DNA of 64,000 nt from Planctomycetota bacterium (GTDB taxonomy: Bacteria > Planctomycetota > Planctomycetia > Pirellulales > Lacipirellulaceae). Location: positions 1 through 64,000 of the forward strand of contig JAJDED010000031.1 in NCBI GenBank assembly GCA_029259915.1, in the 5' to 3' direction. Positions within the stretch are counted from its first letter, which is position 1. Every line of letters starts with the position of its first letter. This document shows positions 16,138 to 23,998 of this stretch, piece after piece. The notes under the pieces were generated by a model. It had not been told where the DNA came from. It did no database searches and was given only the letters and a program-made list of their open reading frames with translations. The position numbers and the translations under genes are program-made.

Positions 16138-16146
16138 GGGTTTTTA
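16126..16146 (+). terminator. Rho-independent terminator of the DUF983 gene
   Basis: CCCTTA (16126-16131) pairs with TAAGGG (16135-16140) across a 3-nt loop and is followed at once by TTTTT. The TAA stop codon is part of the right arm. Confidence 0.6.
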
Positions 16147-16178
16147 AGAATTTAACGAGGGAACTTCAAGACAGAGAT

Positions 16179-16522
16179 GGCACTAAATCGCTTTAGTCCC
16201 AAAGGGACGAGATATGTTAGCCCAGGGCAAGGCCGGGCGAGCGTAGCGAGACAGGCCGCCGCCCTGGGTCTTATGTGCAAGTTCTTTATCGGCCGAGGAA
16301 GAACTTTGCCATCAATCGGCATGCAACCGAGGCCGACACAAGACCGCGGATTGGTTTCGTCCTCGGACGCGCTCCGCCAAGTGGCAACGCCAACCGCTCG
16401 GACGATGGCGTGCTCGCTCTTTTAACCCAGGGCTGGCGCCCTGGGCTGTCATATGTTGCCCCTTCAGGGCAATCTCTTAGCACCCGTTGATTTTTTTGAA
16501 CCACTGAAATTCTTGAAGAACC
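16179..16522. repeat. 344-bp intergenic element, copy 2 (downstream of the DUF983 gene)
   Basis: It is in direct orientation relative to copy 1 at 15376-15719, of the same length and diverged by scattered substitutions. The 17-bp inverted arms are kept with about one mismatch (ATATGTTAGCCCAGGGC against GCCCTGGGCTGTCATAT). There is no coding capacity of its own. Confidence 0.8.
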
Positions 16523-16544
16523 ATCAAAAGAGGGGCCAGAACGG

Positions 16545-16829
16545 CTACCCTTCGGCTCTCTCTGCAGAAAGATTTTGTGTTTCGCGGGCGCGGCGAATCG
16601 AGATATAGGCAAAGCTGCCAAAGGTGCCGATGATGACAAACGGCATCGCCATCATAAATAGAATACTATAAAAATAGCCGGCAGCCATCGCTTGCGAAGT
16701 AGGATCGTTTTCTGCGATGCCGTCCTTGCATGTGGGGCACGCCCAGGCGGCGCTTGACGCGACGATCAGACAAAACAGCACCAGTAGGCGGAAACATCTC
16801 TGAAGTGATTTGCGGCGTAGAAATTTCAT
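16545..16829 (-). CDS. Small exported CPTC-motif membrane protein, 94 aa
   Basis: It has an N-terminal signal-like segment (LLVLFCLIVASSAAWA), then CPTCKDG right after the likely cleavage point, and one membrane helix (~50-77, SILFMMAMPFVIIGTFGSFAYI) with a short charged tail. It is the last gene of the oxidase run, 30 nt after the DUF420 gene. The CxxC on the outer face of the membrane suggests metal handling or thiol chemistry in oxidase assembly, but that is inference from position and motif. I know of no named family. Confidence 0.75.
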   Translation of the reverse strand: MKFLRRKSLQRCFRLLVLFCLIVASSAAWACPTCKDGIAENDPTSQAMAAGYFYSILFMMAMPFVIIGTFGSFAYISIRRARETQNLSAERAEG

Positions 16830-16859
16830 GACGATTGTTCCAGTTCCCGAGATTGTAGA

Positions 16860-17366
16860 TTATCCCGTCGCCGGCGGCCAGAGGTGATAGAGCATCGCGT
16901 AGACAATCACGCCGGTGACCGAGACATAAAGCCAAATCGGCAACGTCCAGCGGGCCAGTTGACGATGCCGGGCGAGAAATCGCAAATGCGTCTCGGCAGA
17001 AAGCCGCCCTGCCCCGCGCCAGCCGGTTCCCACCAGTGCAAATGCAATCGTCAGCAACGCCAGAAAGGGAACAACCGCTGCCAGCACAACGTGCGATGCC
17101 AAAATTGTAAGGTAGATAGTCCGTACGGCACCCGGGTGCGTGAATGTCACACTGCCCGCGTTCCAGTGATAGACCAGGTAACTCACCAAGAACAAACACG
17201 AGACGGCAAACGCGGCGATCATCACTCGACCGTGAGCCAGGCGTTGCCTGCGGCGAATCAGCATCCAGCCAATCACTAAAAGCACTGCCGCCAGCAAGTT
17301 GAGCGCCGCATTGAGGTGCACTAGCGGATGAGCACCGAGCAACACAACCGAAAAAAGTGCGTTCAC
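16860..17366 (-). CDS. DUF420 family membrane protein
   Basis: The 168-aa product has four or five membrane segments and matches the DUF420 layout found beside SCO and cytochrome oxidase genes in many bacteria. HLNAALNLLAAVLLVIGW, YHWNAGS and HVVLAAV are visible, with several histidines at membrane edges. I start it at the GTG at 17366 because this overlaps the SCO stop as GTGA. An upstream in-frame ATG at 17435 would lie 70 nt inside the SCO gene and add a hydrophilic leader without homology. A role in oxidase assembly, perhaps in haem or copper handling, is inferred from context. Confidence 0.8.
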   Translation of the reverse strand: MNALFSVVLLGAHPLVHLNAALNLLAAVLLVIGWMLIRRRQRLAHGRVMIAAFAVSCLFLVSYLVYHWNAGSVTFTHPGAVRTIYLTILASHVVLAAVVPFLALLTIAFALVGTGWRGAGRLSAETHLRFLARHRQLARWTLPIWLYVSVTGVIVYAMLYHLWPPATG

Positions 17367-18016
17367 GCGGCAGCTGACTCCCGAACTGGCGATTCGCTTT
17401 CCGGAGAAGTCTCCGGGCCTTCTTCTTCCAGACATTCCAGCAGCAACGTGCGGAGTTTTGCCAATTGGCTGGTGCGAATCGCGTCGTACATTCCACGGAT
17501 TTTTCCCGACTTGTCGATCACTACGGCATAGTCTTTATGTCCCCGCCAACTGACTTCGACCTTTAGGAAATCCTCGCCCACCCGTTTCACGTAACCGAAT
17601 TCGCCGCGGCAGAACAACCAGCGCTCGGGATCGGCGGAGTAGTGTTCGGCGTAGTCGCGTAGCATGGGCAGGGTGTCGGTCTCCGGGTCGACGGAAATGC
17701 TGACCCACGTGACGTCATGCAATTCTTCCAAAGTGTTAAGTTGCTTGATATTCGCATTGAGCCGCGGGCAGGCTCCTGGGCACGTTGTAAAAAACAACGT
17801 GGCAACCCAGACTTTGCCCAGCATGTCGCGCGAGCGAAACGGCTGTCCACTGCGTTCAGTGAGAGTAAACTCTTCCAGCGGCGGGCCCGACATTGTGATG
17901 CCGCCGACGGAACGATTCGCCTCGAACTGCTGGACTTGCCACCATTTCCAGCCGCCATAGCCAGCAACGAACAGCACCATGAGAGCCAACCAATAGGGCA
18001 ATGCCGTATTATTCAT
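17363..18016 (-). CDS. SCO1/SenC-type copper chaperone
   Basis: The 217-aa protein has one N-terminal membrane anchor (~6-22) and a thioredoxin-like domain with the SCO copper motif CPGAC (C79, C83) and a distal histidine at ~160 (RGHKDY), the three expected Cu ligands. SCO proteins deliver copper to the CuA site of oxidase subunit II outside the cytoplasmic membrane. The start at 18016 overlaps the ABC permease stop by the ATGA junction; longer starts would lie inside that gene. It is translationally coupled to both neighbours. The Ala/Glu/Ser-rich tail has no obvious function. Confidence 0.9.
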   Translation of the reverse strand: MNNTALPYWLALMVLFVAGYGGWKWWQVQQFEANRSVGGITMSGPPLEEFTLTERSGQPFRSRDMLGKVWVATLFFTTCPGACPRLNANIKQLNTLEELHDVTWVSISVDPETDTLPMLRDYAEHYSADPERWLFCRGEFGYVKRVGEDFLKVEVSWRGHKDYAVVIDKSGKIRGMYDAIRTSQLAKLRTLLLECLEEEGPETSPESESPVRESAAA

Positions 18017-18798
18017 AGTAGGTCCCCCGTCGTGCGTGTTGAGGAAATTCGCCAGGCCAGCGCGAACATGATCGCAGCGAAGCCAATCGTTACCAGCCAG
18101 CATACCAAAGGGTTTGGCAATGCACTGCGGTCGACGACCGAATTTTCAAATTGCAGATAGTGTCGCAAACCTGCCACCCCATAGGTCAGGGGGTTGAATC
18201 GCGATAGCCAGGTGAGCCAACTGCCCGGATCGTCGGGAAACAACGACCCAGAGAGCAGCCACATCGGAAACAAAAATACGCTCATAATAGCGTGGAATCC
18301 CTGGGTCGAATCCATCCGCCAGGCGATAAAAAATCCAAGAGCCGTCAATGCAATGGCGATCACCGCCATCAACCCAATCGCCGCTAGCAACTCGACTGCC
18401 GAGCTGGAAAGCCCCAACGTCAGCCAACCCAGGACCAGAAACAACAGCCCTTGCAGCATAGCAATCGCGGCGCCGCCCAGAATTTTCCCAAAGACCATCG
18501 CCCAGCGCGGCGCGGGCGCGACCAATACCGACTGCAAAAATCCTTCGCTGCGATCCTCGATAATCGAGATCGTGGCAAAAATGGCCGTGAAGAGCAAAAT
18601 CATTGCCAACGTGCCGGGAAAGAAAAATGCGAAGCCGAGATCGTTGCTTTGCAAACCTGCGCTGAACAGCACCCAAAACATGATCGGCTGAACCAGCGCA
18701 CCGATCACCCGATTGCGCTGGCGAAAAAAACGGACCAACTCGCGCTTTGCAAGCGTGAGCACTACGGGCCCGGCAGGAACGTCAGGGTTGTTTATCAT
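18013..18798 (-). CDS. ABC-2 type transporter permease
   Basis: The 261-aa integral membrane protein has about six membrane segments and the ABC-2 pattern (FFRQRNRVIGALVQPIMFW at the start, EDRSEGFLQSVLVAPAPR in the cytosolic loop). It pairs with the ATPase encoded just upstream. The substrate is unknown. Placement between oxidase subunit and SCO genes suggests export of something needed for cytochrome or copper-centre assembly. Its stop overlaps the SCO start, so the two are coupled. Confidence 0.88.
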   Translation of the reverse strand: MINNPDVPAGPVVLTLAKRELVRFFRQRNRVIGALVQPIMFWVLFSAGLQSNDLGFAFFFPGTLAMILLFTAIFATISIIEDRSEGFLQSVLVAPAPRWAMVFGKILGGAAIAMLQGLLFLVLGWLTLGLSSSAVELLAAIGLMAVIAIALTALGFFIAWRMDSTQGFHAIMSVFLFPMWLLSGSLFPDDPGSWLTWLSRFNPLTYGVAGLRHYLQFENSVVDRSALPNPLVCWLVTIGFAAIMFALAWRISSTRTTGDLL

Positions 18799-18799
18799 T

Positions 18800-18894
18800 A
18801 TTAGCCGTTAGCAGTTAGCAATTAGCGGTTAGCTACTTTAGGCTGGGTTTTAACGAAGAAAACTAATCGCTAACAGCTAATGGCTAATCGCTAA
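18800..18894. repeat. TTAGC-unit inverted repeat
   Basis: The left arm (18800-18834) is a run of 7-8 nt units of the type TTAGCxG. The right arm (18862-18894) is the complementary run (CTAATCGCTAACAGCTAA...). The right arm contains the stop codon of the ABC ATPase gene, so the gene ends inside the hairpin. It sits within the operon, between ATPase and permease. Confidence 0.75.
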
Positions 18895-19810
18895 ATTTAT
18901 GTCCGGTGCGATCGATAAATACGTCTTCGAGTGTTGGTTTGCCCAGGGTGATTGATTTGATCTCGTCTGGAAATGCTTCGACCAATCGGGAAATCCATTG
19001 GTGACCGTCGGGTTGCTCAAGCCGCACGGCGCCGTCGACAACAATCGCAACGCAAGCAAGTTTTTCGCGAATTCTCAGTGCCAATTCCGTGGGAGAATCT
19101 GCTTGGATCGTGATCGCATCGCCACCGACTGACGCCTGCAAGGCAGCGGGGGTGTCGAGCGCTGCTAATTTCCCTTCGTGCATAATGGCAATGCGGTCGG
19201 CCCGTTCGGCTTCTTCCAACAAATGGGTTGTCAACACGATGGTCACACCCTGTTGTTCGCGGACTTGCCGCAGGTAGTGCCAAAGATCGGCTCGGGCGCC
19301 GGGGTCGAGGCCTGTGCTTGGTTCGTCGAGTAGAAGAATCCGCGGTTCGTGCATCATGCCTTTTGCCAATTCGACGCGTCGGCGCATTCCTCCTGAGAGG
19401 GTTTCAACGCGATCGTTCGCCCGATCGTCAATCGCCAATGCCTTGAGCATCGTTTGTTTACGCTGACGCAGCGTGCTGCCCGACAAACCGTAGAGTCGTC
19501 CCTGATGCTGGAGGTTTTCATCGACCGAAAGTTTTTTGTCGAGGCTAGGTGCTTGAAAAACGACGCCCATTTCGGCGCGAACCGCAGCGATTCGACCGGA
19601 GAGGTTGTGCCCGAGGATTGTGACACTGCCGCTTTGCAAGGGAATCAGTGTCGAAAGCAAACGAAACAACGTCGTCTTCCCACTTCCGTTAGGCCCCAGG
19701 AAGGTGAAGATTTCGCCTTCGTTTACCTGCAAAGACAAATCGTCCACTGCAACGCGCGAACCGTAGTTGTGCGAGACGTGTGTAACTTCGATCGCCGGTT
19801 GAACAGGCAT
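18884..19810 (-). CDS. ABC transporter ATP-binding protein
   Basis: The 308-aa protein has Walker A GPNGSGKTT, signature LSGGMRRRVEL, Walker B ILLLDEPSTGLDPG and switch His in TTHLLEEAERAD, followed by a C-terminal extension of ~85 residues as in DrrA/NodI/CcmA-like exporters. It energises the adjacent ABC-2 permease. The ATG at 19810 gives a normal N-terminus (IEVTHVSHNYG). It sits downstream of the oxidase structural genes after a 374-bp repeat-rich gap, so it may have its own promoter. Confidence 0.9.
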   Translation of the reverse strand: MPVQPAIEVTHVSHNYGSRVAVDDLSLQVNEGEIFTFLGPNGSGKTTLFRLLSTLIPLQSGSVTILGHNLSGRIAAVRAEMGVVFQAPSLDKKLSVDENLQHQGRLYGLSGSTLRQRKQTMLKALAIDDRANDRVETLSGGMRRRVELAKGMMHEPRILLLDEPSTGLDPGARADLWHYLRQVREQQGVTIVLTTHLLEEAERADRIAIMHEGKLAALDTPAALQASVGGDAITIQADSPTELALRIREKLACVAIVVDGAVRLEQPDGHQWISRLVEAFPDEIKSITLGKPTLEDVFIDRTGHKFSD

Positions 19811-20184
19811 GATGGGATCAAGAAGGCGGGAGGGCGGGCCTAATGCGAATCCTTAAATTATTTAGCCACGGAGAACACCGAGAAAAATACAATTATCAGC
19901 ATTTTCTCTATGATCTCTGTGTTCGACTTTTGCACTTTTCAGCAAGCAGAATAGAACGCAGATGCACACGGATTATGCAGATTTCCGCAGATTTTTTCAG
20001 AGTAAGGGTAACTACGTCCATGAAAACGAACTTCCCTAACTATTTCATAATCAGCGCCAATCACTTTCATCCGTGTATATCCGTGGTCTATTCTTTTTTT
20101 GATCGAAATTGTGTGGTTCCTGAACTCTCAAAAGTGCAAAAGTCGAACTGTGTACTCTGTGGCTAAATTTTTTGGAGAAACACT
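19811..20184. repeat. Triple-nested inverted repeats in a gap within the oxidase locus
   Basis: Three pairs of arms lie inside each other. The outer pair is ~19858-19878 (TTAGCCACGGAGAACAC) with ~20149-20168 (GTGTACTCTGTGGCTAA). The middle pair is 19921-19942 (GTTCGACTTTTGCACTTTTC) with 20127-20148, one mismatch. The inner pair is ~19951-19976 (AACGCAGATGCACACGGAT) with ~20069-20092 (ATCCGTGTATATCCGTGG). I see no gene in the gap. Confidence 0.75.
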
Positions 20185-20628
20185 CTAATGCTCTGCCCCG
20201 TGGGAATCGTCTGGATGGTCGGTGTGCTTTTGTGAATCATGTTCTTCGTCTTGGGCGGGTACTTCGGCCGCATGGATCATTCGCTCGTTCGATGCGTGAC
20301 GCATTCGCAATCCGATATCGGGAATGAGCATCAGGATTAAAAATGCTGACATCACACTCGCCGGCACCGTGAGTACCCACTTCCAGTTGGCTTCCCACTT
20401 CAAGTGCATAAAAAACATGATCACCAGCATGGCTTTCGTGCAGGAGACGAACATCATGAATGCCCGGCTGGCCTCCATCGGCACGCGATCCCGCCAGAAA
20501 TCGAAGTACGTGAGAAACGACAACGACGTGAGCACACACAGGCTCACAAAGACAGCAATATAGATTCCCACACCGCCATGATGTTCATGGTCGTCGTGAG
20601 AATTGGCGTCGTTCGTTGGATTGGACAT
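20185..20628 (-). CDS. Cytochrome c oxidase subunit IV (caa3/CyoD-like)
   Basis: The 147-aa product has a His/Asp-rich N-terminus (SHDDHEHHGG), three membrane segments (~20-38, ~55-75 with SCTKAMLVIMFFMHLKWE, ~84-104) and a His-rich tail. The KAMLVIMFFMHLK segment is typical of the prokaryotic subunit IV family. I use the ATG at 20628 (MSNPTN); the longer frame to 20676 begins in the preceding repeat. The His-rich ends might bind metal, but such tails are common. It follows subunit III, with a nested repeat between. Confidence 0.85.
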   Translation of the reverse strand: MSNPTNDANSHDDHEHHGGVGIYIAVFVSLCVLTSLSFLTYFDFWRDRVPMEASRAFMMFVSCTKAMLVIMFFMHLKWEANWKWVLTVPASVMSAFLILMLIPDIGLRMRHASNERMIHAAEVPAQDEEHDSQKHTDHPDDSHGAEH

Positions 20629-20697
20629 ACTACGTCGCTCGAAAGTGAGAGCGCCTCGATTGGGTTTTAAGCTCAAACTAAAAACAAGTAAGGGAAT

Positions 20698-20826
20698 TCA
20701 CCACAGAGAACACGAGAGGGATTTTTAAACGCTTATCTGCACTGATCTTCGCTAATAAATTCAGATTAGCACTGATAAGCGAAGATAAGTGTATTCTTCT
20801 CAGTGTTCTCTGTGTCTCTGTGGTTA
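20698..20826. repeat. Two-layer nested inverted repeat between coxIII and coxIV
   Basis: The outer arms are CACCACAGAGAACACGAGA at ~20699 and TCTCAGTGTTCTCTGTGTCTCTGTGGT ending ~20823. The inner arms are CGCTTATCTGCACTGATCTTCGCTAAT (positions 20731-20757) and its imperfect complement at ~20764-20790. No coding signal. Confidence 0.7.
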
Positions 20827-20877
20827 GTCTTCATTCCAGTTCGAGTTGTTACAAAGTAAATAAAAGTGCAATTCTAA

Positions 20878-21873
20878 TTAAAACAAATACAAAAGCGGGA
20901 ACAGGAAGATCCATACGAGATCGACAAAGTGCCAATACAGGCCAACGTTTTCGATCACTCCAGCACTGGTCCGATTGAGGGTCATCCCCAGCAAAACGAC
21001 AAAAGCAATCAAACCGATTATCACATGCAAGGCGTGGAAGCCAGTCAGCAGAAAGTAAGTGCTGGCCCACATATTGCCGCCGGGAATCATAATCGGCAAC
21101 TTCAGCCAAGGATGTTTATCGTTGAATCCGGCAAGATGTCCCGTGTCGCCCTCTGCAGAAGTCGAAACCAGCGTGAAGCGAGAATCGGGGGTTGCCGCGT
21201 GGCCTGCATTGGCATGATTTTCATGAATGCTCGCGCGGGGATAGATCTCGTCGGCCAGTTTTAGCAGCAACACCCGTCCGGCGGGCGAATCGGGATTCTC
21301 GCGCATCGCTTTCTCGGCAGGATCGACCAATCGGAGAGCGATGTCGTCGATTACTTCTATCTGCTCGTTCTGGTCTTCCGTGCGATCGGTGGTGCTTTCC
21401 AATTCGGTTTTCAAGGTACTCAGACGCATCCGTACCGCTTGAGCGTAGTAGATGTCGGCTTTTTCATAAATCTGGCTGTGCGGTTGTTGCGGATAAATGC
21501 CGTGCGAGAATTTTGCTTGATATTCGTAGGCTTTGATCCCCAAGAACACACTGCCCAACAGGAAGGTGAGCAACATCCACCCCTTTGCCGAGGAGGCGTT
21601 GTCTTTTTTGGCTGCTTCGAGCGCCAATACAATCGTTACGCTAGAGCAGATAAGTATGAAGGTATTGGTGGCTCCCCAAATCTCGGCCAGATGCACATCA
21701 TGCGTACTAGGCCAGGCAACTGCACCGAACCGCAGGACGATGAATGTGCCGATCAGCGCGGCAAAAAACATAATCTCGGTCGAGAGAAACAGCCACATAA
21801 AGGTCTTGCCGTTCGAAATGGGCAAGGCGGGCTGATAATCGAACATGGGGGAGTGACTGTGGGAATCGCTCAT
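20878..21873 (-). CDS. ctaE: Cytochrome c oxidase subunit III with a long hydrophilic insert
   Basis: The 331-aa protein carries the subunit III core: [16 protein letters not shown] near residue 30, a second and third membrane segment to ~115, then at the C-terminus [17 protein letters not shown] and [17 protein letters not shown]. Between residues ~118 and ~250 lies a hydrophilic insert (helical, Glu/Asp/Arg-rich, e.g. [29 protein letters not shown]) that ordinary subunit III lacks; family members are usually ~190-270 aa. It probably faces one side of the membrane as an extra domain. It follows ctaB in the operon. The frame is continuous, so the insert is not a frameshift. Confidence 0.9.
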   Translation of the reverse strand: MSDSHSHSPMFDYQPALPISNGKTFMWLFLSTEIMFFAALIGTFIVLRFGAVAWPSTHDVHLAEIWGATNTFILICSSVTIVLALEAAKKDNASSAKGWMLLTFLLGSVFLGIKAYEYQAKFSHGIYPQQPHSQIYEKADIYYAQAVRMRLSTLKTELESTTDRTEDQNEQIEVIDDIALRLVDPAEKAMRENPDSPAGRVLLLKLADEIYPRASIHENHANAGHAATPDSRFTLVSTSAEGDTGHLAGFNDKHPWLKLPIMIPGGNMWASTYFLLTGFHALHVIIGLIAFVVLLGMTLNRTSAGVIENVGLYWHFVDLVWIFLFPLLYLF

Positions 21874-21966
21874 GGCATTTCTTTTTGTGGATGTCTTATT
21901 TGGAGCAAATAACGTTCGTTTGATTTTTTACGGTTCAATCACAAGGTTTCAATTACAAGGTTTCGA

Positions 21967-22905
21967 TCACATCGTGACAATCAATAACATCGCCAACCAG
22001 GCGGGGAGATATAATAGCGATGCGCGCAACAATCGGCGGGCCGAATCGTCGTCCCGCAACAAGGCAAACTGGATGGCACATGCCAACTGGGCAATCCCCA
22101 AGGAAACGGCCCAGGCAAAATAAACGAGTGGGCTGCCGGTCGGTGGCAAAATGGCCAGGATCAAGCTGACCGGAATCAACGCCAACGCCCCAACCACCGC
22201 TTGGGCCCCGGCTCGCACCCCGGTGGGGTCGGCCACGGTGAGCATGCGTTGCCCTGCCGCCGAGTATTCGCGACGGTATAACCAAGCAATCGCCATGAAA
22301 TGGGGAAACTGCCACAGGAACAAAACGCCGACCAGCGAAACGGCTCTCAAGGTTATCGGTGCGCCGGTGGCCGTCCATCCCATCAAGATGGGAATCGCTC
22401 CGGCTACCGCGCCCACCGCGGTGTTGTAGGTCGTGCGTGTTTTCAGCGGCGTGTAAACCACCGCGTAAAGAATCCAACTTGCCAAACCAAGTGCCGCCGT
22501 GAGCCAATTCACGTTGATGGCCAGCCAAGCCAATCCGGCGATCAGTGCAATCGTCGCCAGGCCGATCGCTTCGAAACTCGAAACGCGTCCTGCGGGAAGT
22601 GGGCGCTCAGCCGTGCGTGGCATCCGTCGATCGATGTCTCGCTCGATCCACTGGTTGGCAATACTTGCGCTGGCGGCAATCAGAGCAGTCCCCCACAGGG
22701 CGTGCAGGACAACTGCCGGTTCAATTCCCCTGGGCATTGCCAAACATGCAGCCGCAGCGGCAACAATCAATTCCAAAATCACAATCCGTGGCTTGGTCAG
22801 CTCCAAGTAATCCGCCAAGCGGGTCAGGAAGCGTGACTGACGCCTTTCAAGCGAGACAACGGAAGCATTATTAAGAATGCCATCATTCAGCATGCCATTG
22901 TTCAT
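21967..22905 (-). CDS. ctaB: Protoheme IX farnesyltransferase (haem O synthase)
   Basis: The 312-aa UbiA-superfamily membrane protein converts haem B to haem O. The prenyl-diphosphate motif is visible as NQWIERDIDRRMPRTAERPL (~84-103), and a second motif region lies in TRTTYNTAVGAVAG and FLWQFPHFMAIAW. Its ATG overlaps the ctaA stop (ATGA at 22902-22905), so both haem A steps are translationally coupled. About nine membrane helices are expected and the hydrophobic pattern agrees. Confidence 0.93.
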   Translation of the reverse strand: MNNGMLNDGILNNASVVSLERRQSRFLTRLADYLELTKPRIVILELIVAAAAACLAMPRGIEPAVVLHALWGTALIAASASIANQWIERDIDRRMPRTAERPLPAGRVSSFEAIGLATIALIAGLAWLAINVNWLTAALGLASWILYAVVYTPLKTRTTYNTAVGAVAGAIPILMGWTATGAPITLRAVSLVGVLFLWQFPHFMAIAWLYRREYSAAGQRMLTVADPTGVRAGAQAVVGALALIPVSLILAILPPTGSPLVYFAWAVSLGIAQLACAIQFALLRDDDSARRLLRASLLYLPAWLAMLLIVTM

Positions 22906-23915
22906 AGGGCCACCTCCGCCAATCTCGATGTATCAAACGAAATGCGCGGAACGCTTATCCCGAATTGTCGTGCCAAACGTAACGAAATGGCCAGGGCCGT
23001 TGCTAAAACCAGCGAACCAACTGCGACGTGGCTGGTGATGATCGAAGATTGCAGGAAGTTGGCCTGGGTGTTGACGAATTCCATTTCCCACCAGGTGGTT
23101 GCCCACAGGGGGACACCGTATTTAACCACCCAAGTGCCAGCACCCAAGATCACCTGCACAGCTATTAAACCCACGAGGCACATGCCGCTACGCACTTGCA
23201 TACCGTTTTGAAAACACCGCCAAGCGAGTAGTAACCCGTTCACGACAACCAGCAAAGCCAATAACAGGTGGAAATAAACTGCCGTTTGAAATAGCGAGGG
23301 CGCGAGCGACCCGGTCATGCGGGGACTATGCCGCAAAATTGCACCGATCACCACCTGAGCGAAAGCCAGACAGGTACAAACAATCGCCAACCGCAGTAGA
23401 CGTGTCTGCTTCCGATTTTGAGTATTCTGATTTTGAGTTTGCGATCCGGCATCCCTCCACCACTGCGAAGTAAACACGACCATCGCCACGCAGAGCGAAA
23501 AAAACATGGGGCCTGTGCAACCGTGGACCAAGGCAAGCGTTCGCTCGTCGAGCACCACGCGCAGGCCTCCTAAAACGCCTTGCAAGATGACACCCGCCAA
23601 AATCGCCAAGCTCATCCAACGAACCCAACGTCGCGGTTCGCAGCGCCAAGTGACAACCACGAGAACAATACTGAGAAATCCGACCGCAGCCCCAAGCAAA
23701 CGATGGCCATGCTCGACAAATTTGTCGCCTACCGCACTGAGCCAGGGATACGACAACATGAAATGCCCGTCCGAAGTCAACCAGTCGCGAAAGGCCATTC
23801 CGGCATCGGTCGTGGTCACCAATCCGCCCACCCAAACCAGCGGGAAAGTCGCGCAGGCAAGCACACAGGCCCAGGTGTGGACGAAACGGGTTCGGTTTGT
23901 GTTAGTTGAAGGCAT
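22902..23915 (-). CDS. ctaA: Haem A synthase (CtaA/COX15)
   Basis: The 337-aa membrane protein oxidises haem O to haem A. The conserved histidines are in place: EHGHRLLG (with its Glu), LVHGCTGP, FHLLLALLV and TSHVAVG. GGLVTTTDAGMAFRDWLTSDG near the N-terminus is typical. I choose the ATG at 23915 (MPSTNTNR); an alternative start at 23969 adds 18 residues that overlap the gap after ctaD. It lies between ctaD and ctaB. Confidence 0.92.
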   Translation of the reverse strand: MPSTNTNRTRFVHTWACVLACATFPLVWVGGLVTTTDAGMAFRDWLTSDGHFMLSYPWLSAVGDKFVEHGHRLLGAAVGFLSIVLVVVTWRCEPRRWVRWMSLAILAGVILQGVLGGLRVVLDERTLALVHGCTGPMFFSLCVAMVVFTSQWWRDAGSQTQNQNTQNRKQTRLLRLAIVCTCLAFAQVVIGAILRHSPRMTGSLAPSLFQTAVYFHLLLALLVVVNGLLLAWRCFQNGMQVRSGMCLVGLIAVQVILGAGTWVVKYGVPLWATTWWEMEFVNTQANFLQSSIITSHVAVGSLVLATALAISLRLARQFGISVPRISFDTSRLAEVAL

Positions 23916-23998
23916 GGCTAATAATTTTCTAATGACGAAATACCCAATGACGAAAGACGACAGCACCACTTATTCGTCATTAGGTCTTTCGGCATTAG

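Noticed and set aside
16666-17496. A 276-residue minus-strand frame
   Set aside because: It is a shifted-frame shadow of DUF420 and SCO; the DUF420 frame fits membrane helices and is translationally coupled.
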